Positions 34,986 through 46,982 of a stretch of 64,000 bases of DNA are shown here, in pieces. How positions within the stretch are numbered: position 1 is the first letter of the stretch; each line of letters opens with the position of its first letter. This DNA comes from Amborella trichopoda (taxonomy: Eukaryota > Streptophyta > Magnoliopsida > Amborellales > Amborellaceae): assembly GCF_000471905.2 (NCBI RefSeq), contig NW_006498435.1, positions 2,975,248 through 3,039,247 of the forward strand, in the 5' to 3' direction. The position numbers and the translations under genes are program-made. The notes below the pieces were generated by a model. The model was not told where the DNA came from and did not search any database. It worked only from the letters and a program-made list of their open reading frames with translations.

Positions 34986-35734
34986 CCCATCTAGGTGTGA
35001 GAACCGACTCCCTTACCATCATTTTCTCTTATCCACCATCTCTAATGAACCACCATGCTTGATGGGCTATCGACGCCAATGGTCTATCAAGGCCAATAGA
35101 TCAATATCCCTAAAAACACACCAACTCGATGGTCTCGAAGGCACGACCTTAAACATGCCTCCCCACTGTTACGGTGACATGTCCTTAAATTTTCTTCTTC
35201 AAAAAGACGGACACAACAAAAACCCACAAGGACGTCATGGGTAAAAGTGTCAAAGAAAACAAAAGAAAAGAAAAATAATGGGCGCAATAGTAACATTAAC
35301 TATTGTGAGCAAAATATGTCAAAACAAATGGGCACGATGAAATCCCTTAAGGGCATTGTGAGTAAAAATATGAAAATGGCAGACATGGTATAAAACCCAT
35401 GGGGAAAAGAACCAAAAAAAAGAAGAAAGATACGAGGTCCTTGTGGAAACCAAAAATGGCACACACCTCAAGGACTTGGATGAAAACCCTAGACGGCGTT
35501 CAAGTCATGCATGGAGGAGTTCAAATTTACTCCCAACATGCTTCCAGGCTCATCCCTTATCCCCTTTCTTAAGGAGATAAAAGTCGGGCACAAAGAAATA
35601 GAGAAGAAAGCATACAAGACAAAGAAGAAAAACATTATTCCATGTATATGTCAAAGAATTACATAATTCGTGATTACATTTCTCGCAAATGGAATGACAA
35701 TATCAAAACAAGCAAAAAGGGAGTCCCTGGGCCC
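34986..35734. other. Spacer and 3' flank module of outer PMD gene
   Basis: Non-coding. It repeats the 32866-33400 sequence, and 35460-35700 carries the shared 3' flank module (CAAGGACTTGGATGAAAACC, ATTCCATGTATATGTC, AATTACATAA). Confidence 0.5.
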
Positions 35735-38700
35735 TTAGAACTTGCTAGCCGCTTCATGAATTTTTGCCCTCAGCTCCTCCACTTGCTCCAATGCAATCTG
35801 CCTATGTTCCCGGAGATGCGAAATCATTTGAGTGATTTCACTTGACAACGTACCCGGTGCAGCCATCTTAGATTCCAACCTCTCCAACTCCTGACGCTTC
35901 CTCGAGGCTTCTTCTCATTGCCGGCTCCTCTAAGTCTTCAGTTGTTGGAGGTTTGCTACTTCATCTTCAGTGACCCTTATCAGTTCCGAAAGCAGCAAGT
36001 CATCCTTCTTGAAATTGGCCTGATGAGAAATGAGATATGCTTCCTCTTCTCATACTTCTTCATGAGAGCCAGATGCTTGGCCAAAGTCTCCTTAGAAGAA
36101 GTTAGGCGTGCTTCATAGGATGCCTATGCTTCAAGCATGCATTGAAGGGCTTCAGCTCCCCAGCCCTTGAGGTTTTGTAGTAGCCCGTCTAACTAATTGA
36201 AGGTTTCTTTGTCATAATGTATGGCCCTTAAACCTGTTGCACAAACCTTAATAGCTTCTACCTCCACCTTAAGGTTTGAGAGAGGACATTCCCTTATCCC
36301 TTCAAGGCCCAATCATAACATTCTCCTCACAAGTAGTGTCTTAGCATCTGGTGTGGATGGAGGAGGAATTGAGGGACCAACTGTAACGAGGGGAGGAGCT
36401 TCAATAGCTGGCTCCCTGACAATAAGAGCCAAAGCCTCATTGAGAGGAGCAGGAGGCTCAGACGAGGGCTCTTCAGCATGCCCTGCTGAAGCTGGCACAT
36501 CTGGGGCCGATACTACCACCAATTCCAAAGAAGGAACGTCCAAAGGAGGCTCCACTTCCGGTTCCAATTCTGATGCAGCCGGGGCAGGAACTTCTGGAGC
36601 TACCGCCTCTACACCCGAGGCATCATTGACGGCCTCAATATTCCCCTCTTCGGTGATGGTGCACAGAAAATCTCCCGGGCTCAGGGATGGGCGAGCAGGG
36701 GACCCAATAGGACTTGCAACAGGAGGCGTCTTCACCTCCACTATTGGAGAAGGAGCCCTTATTGGCTCACGACTCAAATTGAAGGTGGTCAGGCATAGCA
36801 TCTTGGGTCGAGACACAATAGTTTCTAGCTCTACTCTTGGAGCTGAAGTTGACATCACTGGAGGTGGAATCGGGACCGTAGAAACCCCTGCTCTTGCACG
36901 CTTGGCAGGTGGAGGTGGTGGTGACGTGCTCGGAATTGAGACACTCTTCTGGCTCACACGAGCACCTCTTTTAGGGGCCACAGGAATGGGCTCGGGACTC
37001 TTTGTCCCTTTCCTTTTTCTTCCCCCTTTCTTCTTTTCGCTCTCTTCAAGGGGTTCACTTCTTAGCTCTTCTGTGATTGGAGCCTTCTTGCCCCGACAAT
37101 TCCTGGCAGCAGGAGTAGAATGGGGTCCACTACCTATGAGGGCGTTCAAGTCCTGGATGGGTCTCCCTTCTTGGCCCGAAACTGCACACCCCTTAATCCA
37201 CTCAAAGATGGAACTAAGGTCATCGACCAACGAAGAGACCAGATATTCGATGCTGGTGACATCTCTATTAAAAAACCAGGGTTTGGCGAGCTCTTTCCAG
37301 TTTACCAGGAAATCTAGCTCGCAAACTCAGGAGAAGAAAGGCAGAGAAAAACGTCTTCCCACCTTGCTATCACGCTTGGCGCTGTTGATGGCCTTCCACG
37401 GATGGTCCGAGCACCAGTAAGAATGGTTGGTGATGTTCCTCCACCGTTAGTAACCTTCTGTCACGTGACCCACGCGACCGTAGTGGGGGCCTACAGACTT
37501 GCTTAGTCGTGTCGTGTGAGACAAAGACAAGTCTCATAGGCCATCCTCATGTTAATATCAGTCCAGGACTCACGACTCACTCGTGGAGCCTCATGGTCAT
37601 GCTTGGCCCCCTTCTTCTCATACTTTTTCTCTAAAAGGATGGTGAAGCAACACCCCCAGTCCAAGCCATGCTGGCAAGCAAACCTGTTAGAGAAGTAACC
37701 TTCCAACTTCCTGTCCCTAATGCCTCTATAAGGAAAGATGCAACCTCTCACACTTTGGAGATACATAATCTCCTTTGTCTCGGTGGACCGTTCACAAAAA
37801 CTCTTGCCAAAACCATCTGTAAAGACACTATCGGTGGGATTACCTACTACAAAAGGGCTTCCACTAGAGAAGAAGGAAACATTGGCTAAAAACTTGTGCA
37901 CGTCTCTTGACCATCTGAAGATGGACCTCATCCCTGCAATTTTTAACATGTGGGGGAAAAAATATCCTGCAAGGCTCCAATTAAGTTTATACGCCCCAGT
38001 TTTGGTTCCTCTCTCAGGAAAATATGCGGAAAGCCACTCGAAGACATAATGGATCGAGAAACTAGTTGTAAACCGTCCAGGCAAGGCCTCACCATTAAAG
38101 GACTTTCCTTTGTTATCTCTTGAGGGAGCCTTATCATGTGCAATGGCCCCCAAGCAATGATAGATGCTACACAAGATTGGCTGGGCCAGGGCATACTCAC
38201 GCCCTTGAGCCAATCTATAAGCCACAAAGAAGCAACCTGGCTGGATGATATTGCTTCTTGAGCTCGGTAGGGCAAACTTGCATAAAAATAGGACCAAGTA
38301 GGCAGCCAAATACTCATGGTCCTTCTCCCCTCTTCTAGGAGGAGTAACAGGTCTCTTGAAAGGCTTTACTGCTTCTACTCTTTGTGTTCCATCCTCCCAC
38401 AAGGCACTAGAGCTGGCATCCCCACTATCTTGGCCGTCCCCATGGAAATAATCCCTCCAAGCATCAAAATTCACCCCTCCATACTTAAGTTTGGTCTCTG
38501 AATGTAAGAGTTGGTAAATCTCGAACAACTCATAAAGACCAGGTAGGGTTGGCTCACCATTAATGAGCAGACTTCCAAAAATAACTTCGTTGCTTGCCAC
38601 AAATTCTTCATAAATGTCTCCCAGCGTGGGCAACCCACCAACGCAGTACATATTGAGGAGAGTGACTCCCGCCTCACCTTCATCAAAATGCCAACTATTG

Positions 38701-39410
38701 GTTTTATAGCCCAATGTCTCCAACAGGGCCCTGATGGTTTTGGTACATCGGTCATAATAACCAGCGGAGCACTGGCATGTTGTAGCTAATCCACATGCCT
38801 TCAGAGTTTTTGTGTGGGAATCAAGGATGTCAAGTGTCCAAGTGTTGTACCCGGGCATCTATTGATGCTCCCCCTCGAAATGGAGCCCACCAGGGGCCCA
38901 ATGAAGACCAGGCTTCTCAAGCATCCTCTTCCCCAATGTCGGAAGATTCTCACTAGAATCAAAATTCTTATGGAGTGCATGATAAAAGGAGACACCATCC
39001 CCTTGAACTATGATTCACCATTATCATCCTCATATCGGCAAAGCCAGAGTTCCTCTCCCATGTAAGTGATACTCAGGGGCCATTCTAGTGCCTGGGTGGG
39101 TTTGAGAATACTAAGTGTGGCCCCCCAGACAAAAGACGAACCTGTATAAGAATCGCTTCCCAACTCCCCTTCACGAGGCAACTGGTTCACGTCAAGAATT
39201 TTGACTTTAGGCACAAAGGAAAAAATTGTCAAAATATAGTTCATGGTGCCCAAATCATGGTCAAATGAACCACACAAAATATGGTTGTAATATGCCTAAT
39301 TGGAATTCAAGGCTTCAGGCTAAAGGGTGGAGCATTCATGGCGCGTACACGCACATAATACTTCACATAGGTGTTCATGTCACAAAAGCATACAAACTCA
39401 CGAACGCATA

Positions 39411-39580
39411 AGATTCAAGCGTGGTCACAAATCTCATAGTGTGTGCACGCACAAGTTTCAAGTGTGGTCACAATGCTCATAGCCCGTGCACGCACAATAT
39501 TCAAGAGTGGTCACAGTGCTCATAGCGCTTGCACGCACAAGATTCAAGCGTGGTCACAGCGCTCATAGCTCGTGCATATA
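39411..39580. repeat. About 42-44-bp repeats in PMD intron (outer)
   Basis: Four units with GTGCACGCACAAG, TTCAAG and GTGGTCACA...CTCATAG. The flanking DNA to 39800 is also rich in GTGCACGC alternation. It lies within the intron between PMD exon 1 and exon 2. Confidence 0.65.
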
Positions 39581-40310
39581 CACGAGCACGTGCACGCGCA
39601 AGTTCAAGACTGACCAAATGCGTGTATGCGCAAGTTCAGGCACACATAAGAAACATAGACTCGTGTAGAGCTCAACTAAAGTGCATACATGCCCAAATTC
39701 AGGCATACGCAAATTTGTGCATGCGCAAGATCGTGTACACACAAATTTCGTGCACGCACAAGAACATGCACAAGCAAATTCGTGCACGCGCAAGACTGTA
39801 CACATGTTGATTCAGACAAGCGCGAGCACCCTAACATAGGTACGTGCAAGTTCAAGCACAGCCGAGCTCAGCAAAACACTTGTAGTGCATACTCACCACT
39901 AGCACCTCACCTAGGTGTTTACAGTGTATGTGCGTGCAAGATTCAGGAAAGACGCACATGCAAGCAAAGCTTTGCCCAAAACGCATATGGTGTAAGAGCA
40001 TGAACAAGTCCGACTAAGAGTGGTGAGCATCACCGAGAGGCTCATGGTGCAAATGCACCTGGTGCTTAGGAACAAATCGAGGCAAAGCTCATCAATTTTT
40101 TTTGAAAATGGTTCACGAAGCAGGAACCATCAAACAAGTGAAGGCCTGAGCAAGCACACTTAAGAAACTCAAAGTGTAAAGAAAATTGCACAAAAAGAAG
40201 CGTTGGTGCATTTGACCAAACACTTGGTGTGCGATGGAAAGGTAAAAGGGGAGGCCAAGAAACATAAACAATGACATGGAAAGTAACAAGATCAAAGAGG
40301 TGGACCATAC

Positions 40311-40341
40311 GTTGACGAGCAACAGAGTTTGTGCTAGCAAT
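40311..40341 (-). pseudogene. Exon 1 of antisense PMD gene (outer), start codon lost
   Basis: 31 nt, the same length as the inner exon, with the same donor GTATGG (CAAC|GTATGG). Codons read ATT GCT AGC ACA..., aligned with ATG GCC GAT ACC... of the inner copy. Confidence 0.65.
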
Positions 40342-40478
40342 TTGACAGTTGCTATTCTTTGATGGAATCTGATTGATTATTACTGTCACTCAGTTGAAAG
40401 CAAGGGAGGTGAGAAGAAAAATGCAGTAAAAAGGTAAAAAGTGATTATTGAGATGGGGTAAAAATGTCCCATCGTGCC

Positions 40479-40501
40479 CTTTTATACCCAACGAACACGT
40501 G
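40479..40501 (-). promoter_or_regulatory. TATA box and G-box of antisense PMD gene (outer)
   Basis: TATAAAAG (40479-40486) lies 138 bp upstream of the exon 1 start. A palindromic CACGTG (40496-40501), the plant G-box bound by bZIP and bHLH factors, is 9 bp further upstream. Confidence 0.6.
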
Positions 40502-42175
40502 TCTATTCAAGTGTGCGTTTGTCTGTGGCTCTGTCATGAGACGCTCTGGCTTCTTCAATTAAAACTTCTGTATTCGCGTCGTCGTGCGCCTACATCCCGG
40601 AGATGTTCGAATAAGCTTAGGTCCGCGTAATTCGTGCAACCCTGTCAATATGCCTTCTTCTATAAAAGCCCGGGCACACACTTTTTTGCACGGCCACATC
40701 AAAACACCTTCTCTTTCAAGCCTTTTCATACAAACCCAAACACGCACTTTACGCGTGGACCTATCCAACTATCTTCTCTCCCCCTCCTTGCTCGGACACA
40801 CAGATGTTGGGCAGTCCCGTCAAATTGTCTTTATAGCTCCTCACACAATTCGGGCACATGCATTTCACATTGCCCTGACAATACCTATTCATTTTGTTCC
40901 AAATTTTCATACAAAATATGTGCACACATACATGTGCGGTTCCATCAAGTTCATCCTTATCCCCCTCACATTGGTTGAAAAGTTCAGTTGTTCATCACCT
41001 CGGATGATACAAATTCCCCAGTAGGCCACTCTCATCAACAAAGAATCGTTTTAGAAGTGCATTGTCACCTACAAGTCCATCATCCCCAAGATGGTTCATT
41101 TCCAAAATACAAGCCTCACCCATGGTATCTGTTACCACTGTGAGCCTTATCCAAGCACATCCCCTCTGTCTTATGCCTTGTCAAAGGAGGGAGTTTCTCT
41201 AAAAAGAAAAAGACATTGGCCATGATGAGCGTCTGATAAAGATCATCATCAGTAAAAGTGAGAGCTTCAAGCGGGCATAGCCACGAAGCTATGAGTAAAA
41301 TTGTAAAAGCAAAAAATAGGGCATGGTGAAAACCAGCAAGGGCTTCATGAGTAAAAATGATAGGCGTGCATGGCCATGAATCCATGAGTAAGAGTATCCT
41401 AAAAATGAGAAAATAAGGTATGGTGAAAACCTGAAAGGGCACCATGAGTAAAAACGGAAATCAAAGGTGGACGTGACCTCAAAGTCATGGGTAAAATAGC
41501 CACAATAGAAAGAAGAAGTTGGTGAAAACCATTTTATGGCGCCACTTCTATCCAGTTCAGATAAAAACCTGAAAGGGCACTTGAACTAGTAAATAGGTTG
41601 ATGCAACACTTGACCAAAGACAACTTCAACTAATTAGAGCAGAAAATCAAAAGTGCTGGCTGAAACCCTAACCAACCCTCTTGAAAATGAAGTTCCTGCA
41701 CCACTGGGATCAAGTCCACCAAAGACCCTCAGTTGTTGCAAATAACGCTGCTGATGTGGGAGCAAGCCCTTAAACAAGGCACCACTCATAGCCAAATAAA
41801 GTTCCTGCACCACTGGGATCAAGTCCACCAAGGACCCTTGGTTGTTGCAAATAGAGCAAGTCCTTAAACAAGGCACTCACTCACAGCCAAATGAAGTTCT
41901 CGCACCAGTAGGATCAAGTCCACCAAGGACACTCAGTCGTTGTAAATAAAGCTTTTGTTATGGGAGAAATCCCTTAAGCAAGGAACTCACTCAGAGCCAG
42001 GAAGATTGGAAGACGCTGGCAGAAATCTGGACCAGCCCTTCCTCACCAACTAGATTAGGAGCAAAGCCCACCAAGGGCATCCACTAGCTGGTCCATTAGG
42101 AGGTGTTGTTGAGACGGAACGGTAATTCTTTCCACAAGGCACCCTATCAGCACACTCTCCTAGAAAATGGATTCC
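40502..42175. other. Outer element tail with short repeats
   Basis: 40560-40990 holds loosely repeated GGGC/CACAC segments and a possible second TATA at 40673. 41216-41480 has GGGCTTCATGAGTAAAAA-type units. 41690-41990 has about four units with CACTGGGATCAAGTCCACCAA. The end (42100-42175) matches inner 28900-28980. There is no coding content and no 3' LTR. Confidence 0.55.
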
Positions 42176-44031
42176 AGTGTCCTCCCTTTGGCATTCATCT
42201 TTGTATCATCCACACCCTCCGCTAGAGGCCTCACACCATCAGCAACAACCTTAGAATCAACATCAAACTTGGGTGGTCCTGACACTTTCTTCTTTGAATC
42301 AACATCAATGGGACCAAACTCCTTTGGGTGCACATCTATACAGGCAACATCACCATCCGTTAAACCACCATCTTTAGCGTGTTTCTCCCGCACTCTCACC
42401 AATTCCCTTATGTGATAGACCCATAGATTCAAGGGTAGAATCTTTGGCAATATCATAACTTCCCATACTCATCGAATTGACCAACATAAAGGGGAAAGAT
42501 ATGTCTACTGGTTCCAAAGTAGAAGGTTTATCAATTACCACACCATTAGAGTTATTAGATTCCAAAGAAATAGAAGGAACAATCAAATTTAAATTCGTAA
42601 CTTGGTCAAAAAAGGGTAGATGTGGGGTACTCCCTACCCTCGCCATAATGGGAATACCTTTCGAGTCCTCCTGCTGATGTGGTGAACCAAGACTGTCCAC
42701 CAATCCAATTGTAGACACGTCCTCAGGAGGTCGACCTAAGCTTTGATTTGCAACAGTTGTGGCAACCAATCTTGTTGCAAGAACAACGACCTCATCCTCC
42801 ATCAAGCTTATCAAGACTTGGAAGGATTTCTATTGAATGGTGTTTACATTTTTCGTATAAACAAGTTGCTGCTTGCCCTTTGCAACATGCCAACCCTCCT
42901 CACTTGTTGGCAACTTGATTGCACCGCCATTATTATCAGTCGGAGTTTTCACATGAATTTTTTATTAGCAAGAATCAACTGAATGACCCATTCTTTTACA
43001 GCCTGTGTAAGAAACATGGATAAACTCATACAAGATTAATTGTTTGTATGATTTACCTTTGATTATGAAACACACCTCCTTTACTCGAGGTCTACTAAGA
43101 TCTAGGGCCACACAAATTCGTGGTTCAATACGGGTTAGAAACCTTGTAGGTTTTTCCACGAAGTTTGGTTTACCGACTGAAGCCGTAATACAAAAAAGTA
43201 ACTCAGGTTCCCAGAAAACCATGGGCAAGTTAAGGAGTTTGATGCAAACTGGGACCTGTTGTCTTGCTTTCCTTGAAGGTGTAACTATCGAGCGTCACTC
43301 CTATAGGACCAGGCACTTCTTGTTTACAAACCATGGACCCTCGGTTCTAGCTATCTCCATTTCTTTCTTGCTCTGGAACCTGAAGATCAAGAAGCTATCA
43401 TCGAGGAAGAAAACCTCAAGGTCTATCTCTAATCGCCATATTCTCGTTAAGATATTTTTCATATAAAACTATTCTGGTTTTCTTTCGAGAAAGTACCTCA
43501 AAAGAAAATTCTCTCATCTGGCCATGCAAATCTCTGTAACCTGATCTTCTATTTGAACACAACACTTACCATCAACAACATTAATAGGGGTTGTTTCAGT
43601 ATCGTCAAAGTAAAAGACCCCATTCTGGATTCCCTTCTCTCCAAACAGGAGATCCGAAGTCGTCCCTTTGTTTCAACAACTCTACTCTTTTGTCACAAGT
43701 AGATCTGTGGTCAATGGCGAAAACTCCGCATTCGTATTGCCTTCAAAATGATATCAGAAACAACATCCCTAGCATTCATAGGACTTGGATGCAACAGATC
43801 TGCATCCTTATCCTTATCAGATATCACCATTGTCATATTAAAATTCACAACTACCATTTCCATGGTTGAAAGATCCATGTCTGCATGGTCCTCACTCCCA
43901 TCATACTGAGGGTTGTAACCCAGAGAACCAGTAGCAGCATCACCCAAATCCAGATGACCTGAGGATACACTATCAACCTCAAGATCACCAGTAGTTCCAG
44001 AACACCCCGAGTCAGGGGGCTTTTCAGCCAT
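42176..44031 (-). pseudogene. LINE ORF1 fragment (DUF4283 type)
   Basis: Read on the - strand from an ATG at 44031 (MAEKPPDSGC). The N-terminal acidic part (44031-43711) is followed in shifted frames by a DUF4283-like core: LEVFFLDDSFLIFRF and ARTEGPWFVN near 43300-43420, then LLNLPMVFWEPELL, CVALDLSRPRVKEVC and a knuckle remnant CKRMGHSVDSC near 42970 that lacks its first Cys. A Ser/Glu-rich C-terminus (42814-42374) ends about 42180. In plant L1-type elements ORF1 binds RNA. ORF2 (endonuclease and reverse transcriptase), which would lie below 42176, is absent. Stops at several points make it non-functional. Confidence 0.75.
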
Positions 44032-44904
44032 GAGGGGGCGACCCCTTGGCTGGTCTCCCAGCGTCAACAGCCCCTGTCAGAGTTCAGCAGCCTCTCTTTC
44101 TCTCTTCTCTCAGTTCATTGGCGGCTCCTTTTGCCTAAAACCATTAAGTAACCCTAACTGTGGTATGTCAGTGGGGATTTGTGCCCCTACCCTTTGGTAA
44201 GAATGGAGTTAGAGACCTCAATATGAGGCTCAGCAATACTACCGTTAAGGCCCCAGGCCATTATCGAAAACTTAATATTAATTGTTCCTTGCTTAGCCTA
44301 TAGGATTGAGTACTATCTCCAGTTCACTGTCTCCTCTCAAAACTTATAATATTTGTTATTTATTCTAGTGAATGTTTTCCTCTTTTTCTTAAGAAAAATT
44401 CTCAAATCACCATCCGATTAAATTTTTTCCTTCTTTTAACCTCACAAAGATATCTTGGGCAATCCCAATCATCTATAACTATTGATGTAATTTTAAGAGA
44501 GAAAGAGCTATTATTGAAAGTTTAGAGAGAGAGACAGAGTCACATAACTCTTACTAAAAAACAGTGGCAAAAAAAAAACTGTTGAAATTCAATGCCTAAA
44601 AGAAGTGGAAAATCAATCTTTGATGATGGAATGAAACATTTGTTTTTGCTTGTTAAGAATCAAACTTTGAAAAGTGATAAAAATACTTGTTTTTCGCTGC
44701 TGAAAATTATTGTGTAGCTCGTCTTTCTTTTCATTTTTGGTTGTTGAAATTGCTTGCATAATTATCGTATGCTTTAATCTCTTTAAGTGAGAAAATTTCA
44801 TGATCTTGATTTAGTGAACTCAATTTTTGTGATTATGTTATACCATATTTTTTGTCGAAAATATCAAATATCATTTTAAGCTCTCTCACTAGAGCTAAAA
44901 CACA
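44032..44904. other. Unassigned, probably LINE 5' region then copia flank
   Basis: 44032-44240 is the likely LINE 5' UTR (CT-rich at 44090-44110). 44480-44900 is AT-rich with a GA run near 44520. No gag of the following copia element is visible. Confidence 0.4.
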
Positions 44905-45640
44905 TTCATAGTGGGTTGACTCAGCCTCCATTCGACATGTCTCGAGGACCAAGGATGGATTCACAGAGTTAAAAGAGATCGTAGCCAGAAACCAACAGAT
45001 TTATATGGGAAATTACATCTATTGTGATGTACTTGGTGTCAGTACTTTTAAGCTATGTTTACCAAGAAAAACGAATCTCCTACTGACTGATACTTTATAT
45101 GCGCCCAATGTGATGTGCAATTTACTTTATGTTGCTAGGCTAGATAATAAGGGTTATGAAATAAGATTCAGGTCTGGTCAAATCACTATTGGCAAACATT
45201 CTCGAGCATTGGTGCATTGTCCTAAAGTTGACAAATTGTAACGATTGAACATTAATGAAAGTTCATCTTATTCTGGTTATATTGATGCCTCTTTTTACGA
45301 TGCCTCTTTTTACGCTTATGTGTGTGTAGATGATTCATATTTATAACACTTAAGATTATGACATATAAATAAGGATAAAATGAATTAAATGGTTAAAAAA
45401 AGCTTGTTCCCCAACTTAGGAGAAATTGTATTCAAAACATGCGAGCCATGTATTTCTGGTAAACTAACTAAGAAGCATTTTCTTAAAAAAAAAAAGTCTA
45501 GTGAATTACTTAGTATAGTTCACTCAAATATTTGTAGCTCATTAAATGTAAAAAACATAGAGGTATGGAATATTTCATTACATTTATAGATGATTATTCT
45601 CGTTATGGATAATTAGTAGAAAGTTAGATGCATTAAAACC
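44905..45640 (+). pseudogene. Copia protease and integrase N-terminal part
   Basis: Protease is marked by WVDSAS (about 44912) where the family has a D-S/T-G/A active site. 45005-45241 gives LYAPNVMCNLL, typical of the region after protease. The pre-integrase zinc region spans about 45340-45470 (HLRL..HINKDKM, then CEPCISGK). In the integrase core the first catalytic Asp (HSD) reads HSN (about 45520). Stops occur at 45239, 45343 and 45386. The frame is cut at 45640 by the inserted element and resumes at 47081. Confidence 0.75.
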
Positions 45641-45699
45641 AATGGTTTAAAAAACGGATCGGTGACTCGGATCGGGCTCCCAAAAAACCGATCCGGATT

Positions 45700-45912
45700 N
45701 NNNNNNNNNNNNNNNNNNNNNNNNNNNNNNNNNNNNNNNNNNNNNNNNNNNNNNNNNNNNNNNNNNNNNNNNNNNNNNNNNNNNNNNNNNNNNNNNNNNN
45801 NNNNNNNNNNNNNNNNNNNNNNNNNNNNNNNNNNNNNNNNNNNNNNNNNNNNNNNNNNNNNNNNNNNNNNNNNNNNNNNNNNNNNNNNNNNNNNNNNNNN
45901 NNNNNNNNNNNN
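45700..45912. other. Assembly gap (213 N)
   Basis: The run of N starts 60 bp inside the left end of the MULE-like element. The true length is unknown. Frames through it are artefacts. Confidence 0.98.
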
Positions 45913-46079
45913 TTTTGTTGTGTTCTCAATCTAAAATCCCCGAAGATTGTCCATCCTTCATGCTCACCTGCACTGTCGTGCTCATCCCTACACTGTTGCT
46001 ATTGAGACTCGATATATGAATAATATGGTTGGAATAGGGTGGCCTCATAATCATCATCTCTCTCATTTTCTCTTTGAAT

Positions 46080-46880
46080 AATATGGATTATAAAAAAAAA
46101 ATAACAAATTTTCAAAAAAAATCGATCATGGATTAAAAAAAAAAAATCAAAAATTTTCAAAAAATTCTATCATGGATTACAAAAAAAAATTCGATCATGG
46201 ATTTAAAAAAAAAATCACAAATTTTCAAAAAATTCTATCATGGATTACCAAAAAAAATTCGATCATGGATTAAAAAAAAAAAATCGCAAATTTTCAAAAA
46301 ATCCAATCATGGATTACAAAAAATTCGATCATGGATTACATAAAATTCGATCATGGATTACATAAAATTCGATCATGGATTACATAAAATTCGATCATGG
46401 ATTTCAAAAAAAAAAAACAAAAAAAACAAAAAATTCAATCGTGGATTACAAAAAAAGAAAAAAACAATTCGATCATGGATTACAAAAAATTCAATCATGG
46501 ATTACAAAAAACTCTATCATGGGTTACAAAAAAAAACAAAAAACAAAAAATTCGATCATGGATTACAAAAAAAAAAACAAACATTTTGATCATGGATTAC
46601 AAAAAAAAAACAAACATTTCGATCATGGATTACAAAACATTCGATCATGGATTACAAAAAATTCTATCATGGGTTACAAAAAAAAAAAATTTGATCATGG
46701 ATTACAAGAAAAAAAAACAAACATTTCGATCATGGATTACAAAAAATTCTATCATGGGTTGCAAAAAAAAAAAAAAAAAAAATTACGATCATGGATTACA
46801 AAAAAAAACAAAAAACAATTCGATCATGGACTACAAAAAAATCGATCAAGTATTACAAAAAATTCTATCATGGATTTAAA
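46080..46880. repeat. GATCATGGATTAC minisatellite
   Basis: About thirty irregular units of roughly 20-35 bp. Each has TTCGATCATGGATTAC or TTCTATCATGGATTAC plus a variable poly-A stretch. The three + strand frames with MDYKKK peptides come from this repeat and are not genes. Confidence 0.9.
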
Positions 46881-46948
46881 AAAAAAAAAAAAAAAAATCC
46901 GTACGGGACTCGTTGATTCCGTACAGTGAATCGGCGAGTCACTGTGCA

Positions 46949-46982
46949 GAATCGTCCGGTTCTCTCTAGAACCGGACGATTC
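46949..46982. repeat. 15-bp perfect hairpin
   Basis: Left arm GAATCGTCCGGTTCT (46949-46963), 4-base loop CTCT, right arm 46968-46982 its exact complement. It sits among subterminal CGACTC/GAGTCG motifs of the MULE-like element. Confidence 0.85.

Larger units (their letters stand above)
35735..40341 (-). pseudogene. Antisense PMD-domain gene, outer copy
   Basis: Same gene as at 21446-25785 and better preserved. Exon 1 is 40341-40311, but its start codon reads ATT instead of ATG. Exon 2 begins at 39204 after CCTAAAG (KILDVNQLPREGEL). A frameshift near 39005 and a TAG at about 38859-38861 (Tyr in the inner copy) precede a 451-codon open frame (38858-37503) covering most of the PMD domain: HFDEGEAGVTLLNMYCVGGLP, then YLVLFLCKFALP and GDRKLEGYF-like RDRKLEGYF. 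A second frame (37230-36313, 305 codons) is a Pro/Ser/Glu-rich linker with basic clusters GRKRKGTK and PAKRARAG, possible nuclear signals. A heptad-like end EELRAKIHEAASKF stops at 35735. A long frame on the opposite strand (36221-37420) is only its shadow. Confidence 0.82.
1139..42175 (+). mobile_element. Outer Tat-type Ty3/gypsy retrotransposon, 3' end missing
   Basis: This is a decayed LTR element read on the + strand. Its parts in order are a 5' LTR (1139-3490), gag (3495-5443), archaeal-type RNase H (5444-5821), a pol linker (5822-6170), then a 25.5-kb nested insertion (6176-31658), integrase (31664-32814), and a spacer with two antisense genes (33820-34472 and 35735-40341). RNase H of this extra type downstream of pol, with antisense ORFs between integrase and the 3' LTR, is the layout known for the Tat lineage. 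Primer site, protease, reverse transcriptase and 3' LTR are absent. The tail matches the inner copy up to about 42175 and then changes abruptly to LINE sequence. It is non-autonomous and broken many times. Confidence 0.82.

Noticed and set aside
36221-37420. 399-codon + strand ORF
   Set aside because: It lies exactly opposite the Pro/Ser-rich linker of the antisense PMD gene; the - strand frame has a homologue in the inner copy, while the + strand frame has no recognisable domain.
45633-45934. ORFs through the run of N
   Set aside because: Artefacts of translating an assembly gap.
46353-46929. Lys-rich MDYKKK ORFs
   Set aside because: They arise from the GATCATGGATTAC minisatellite and poly-A spacers.
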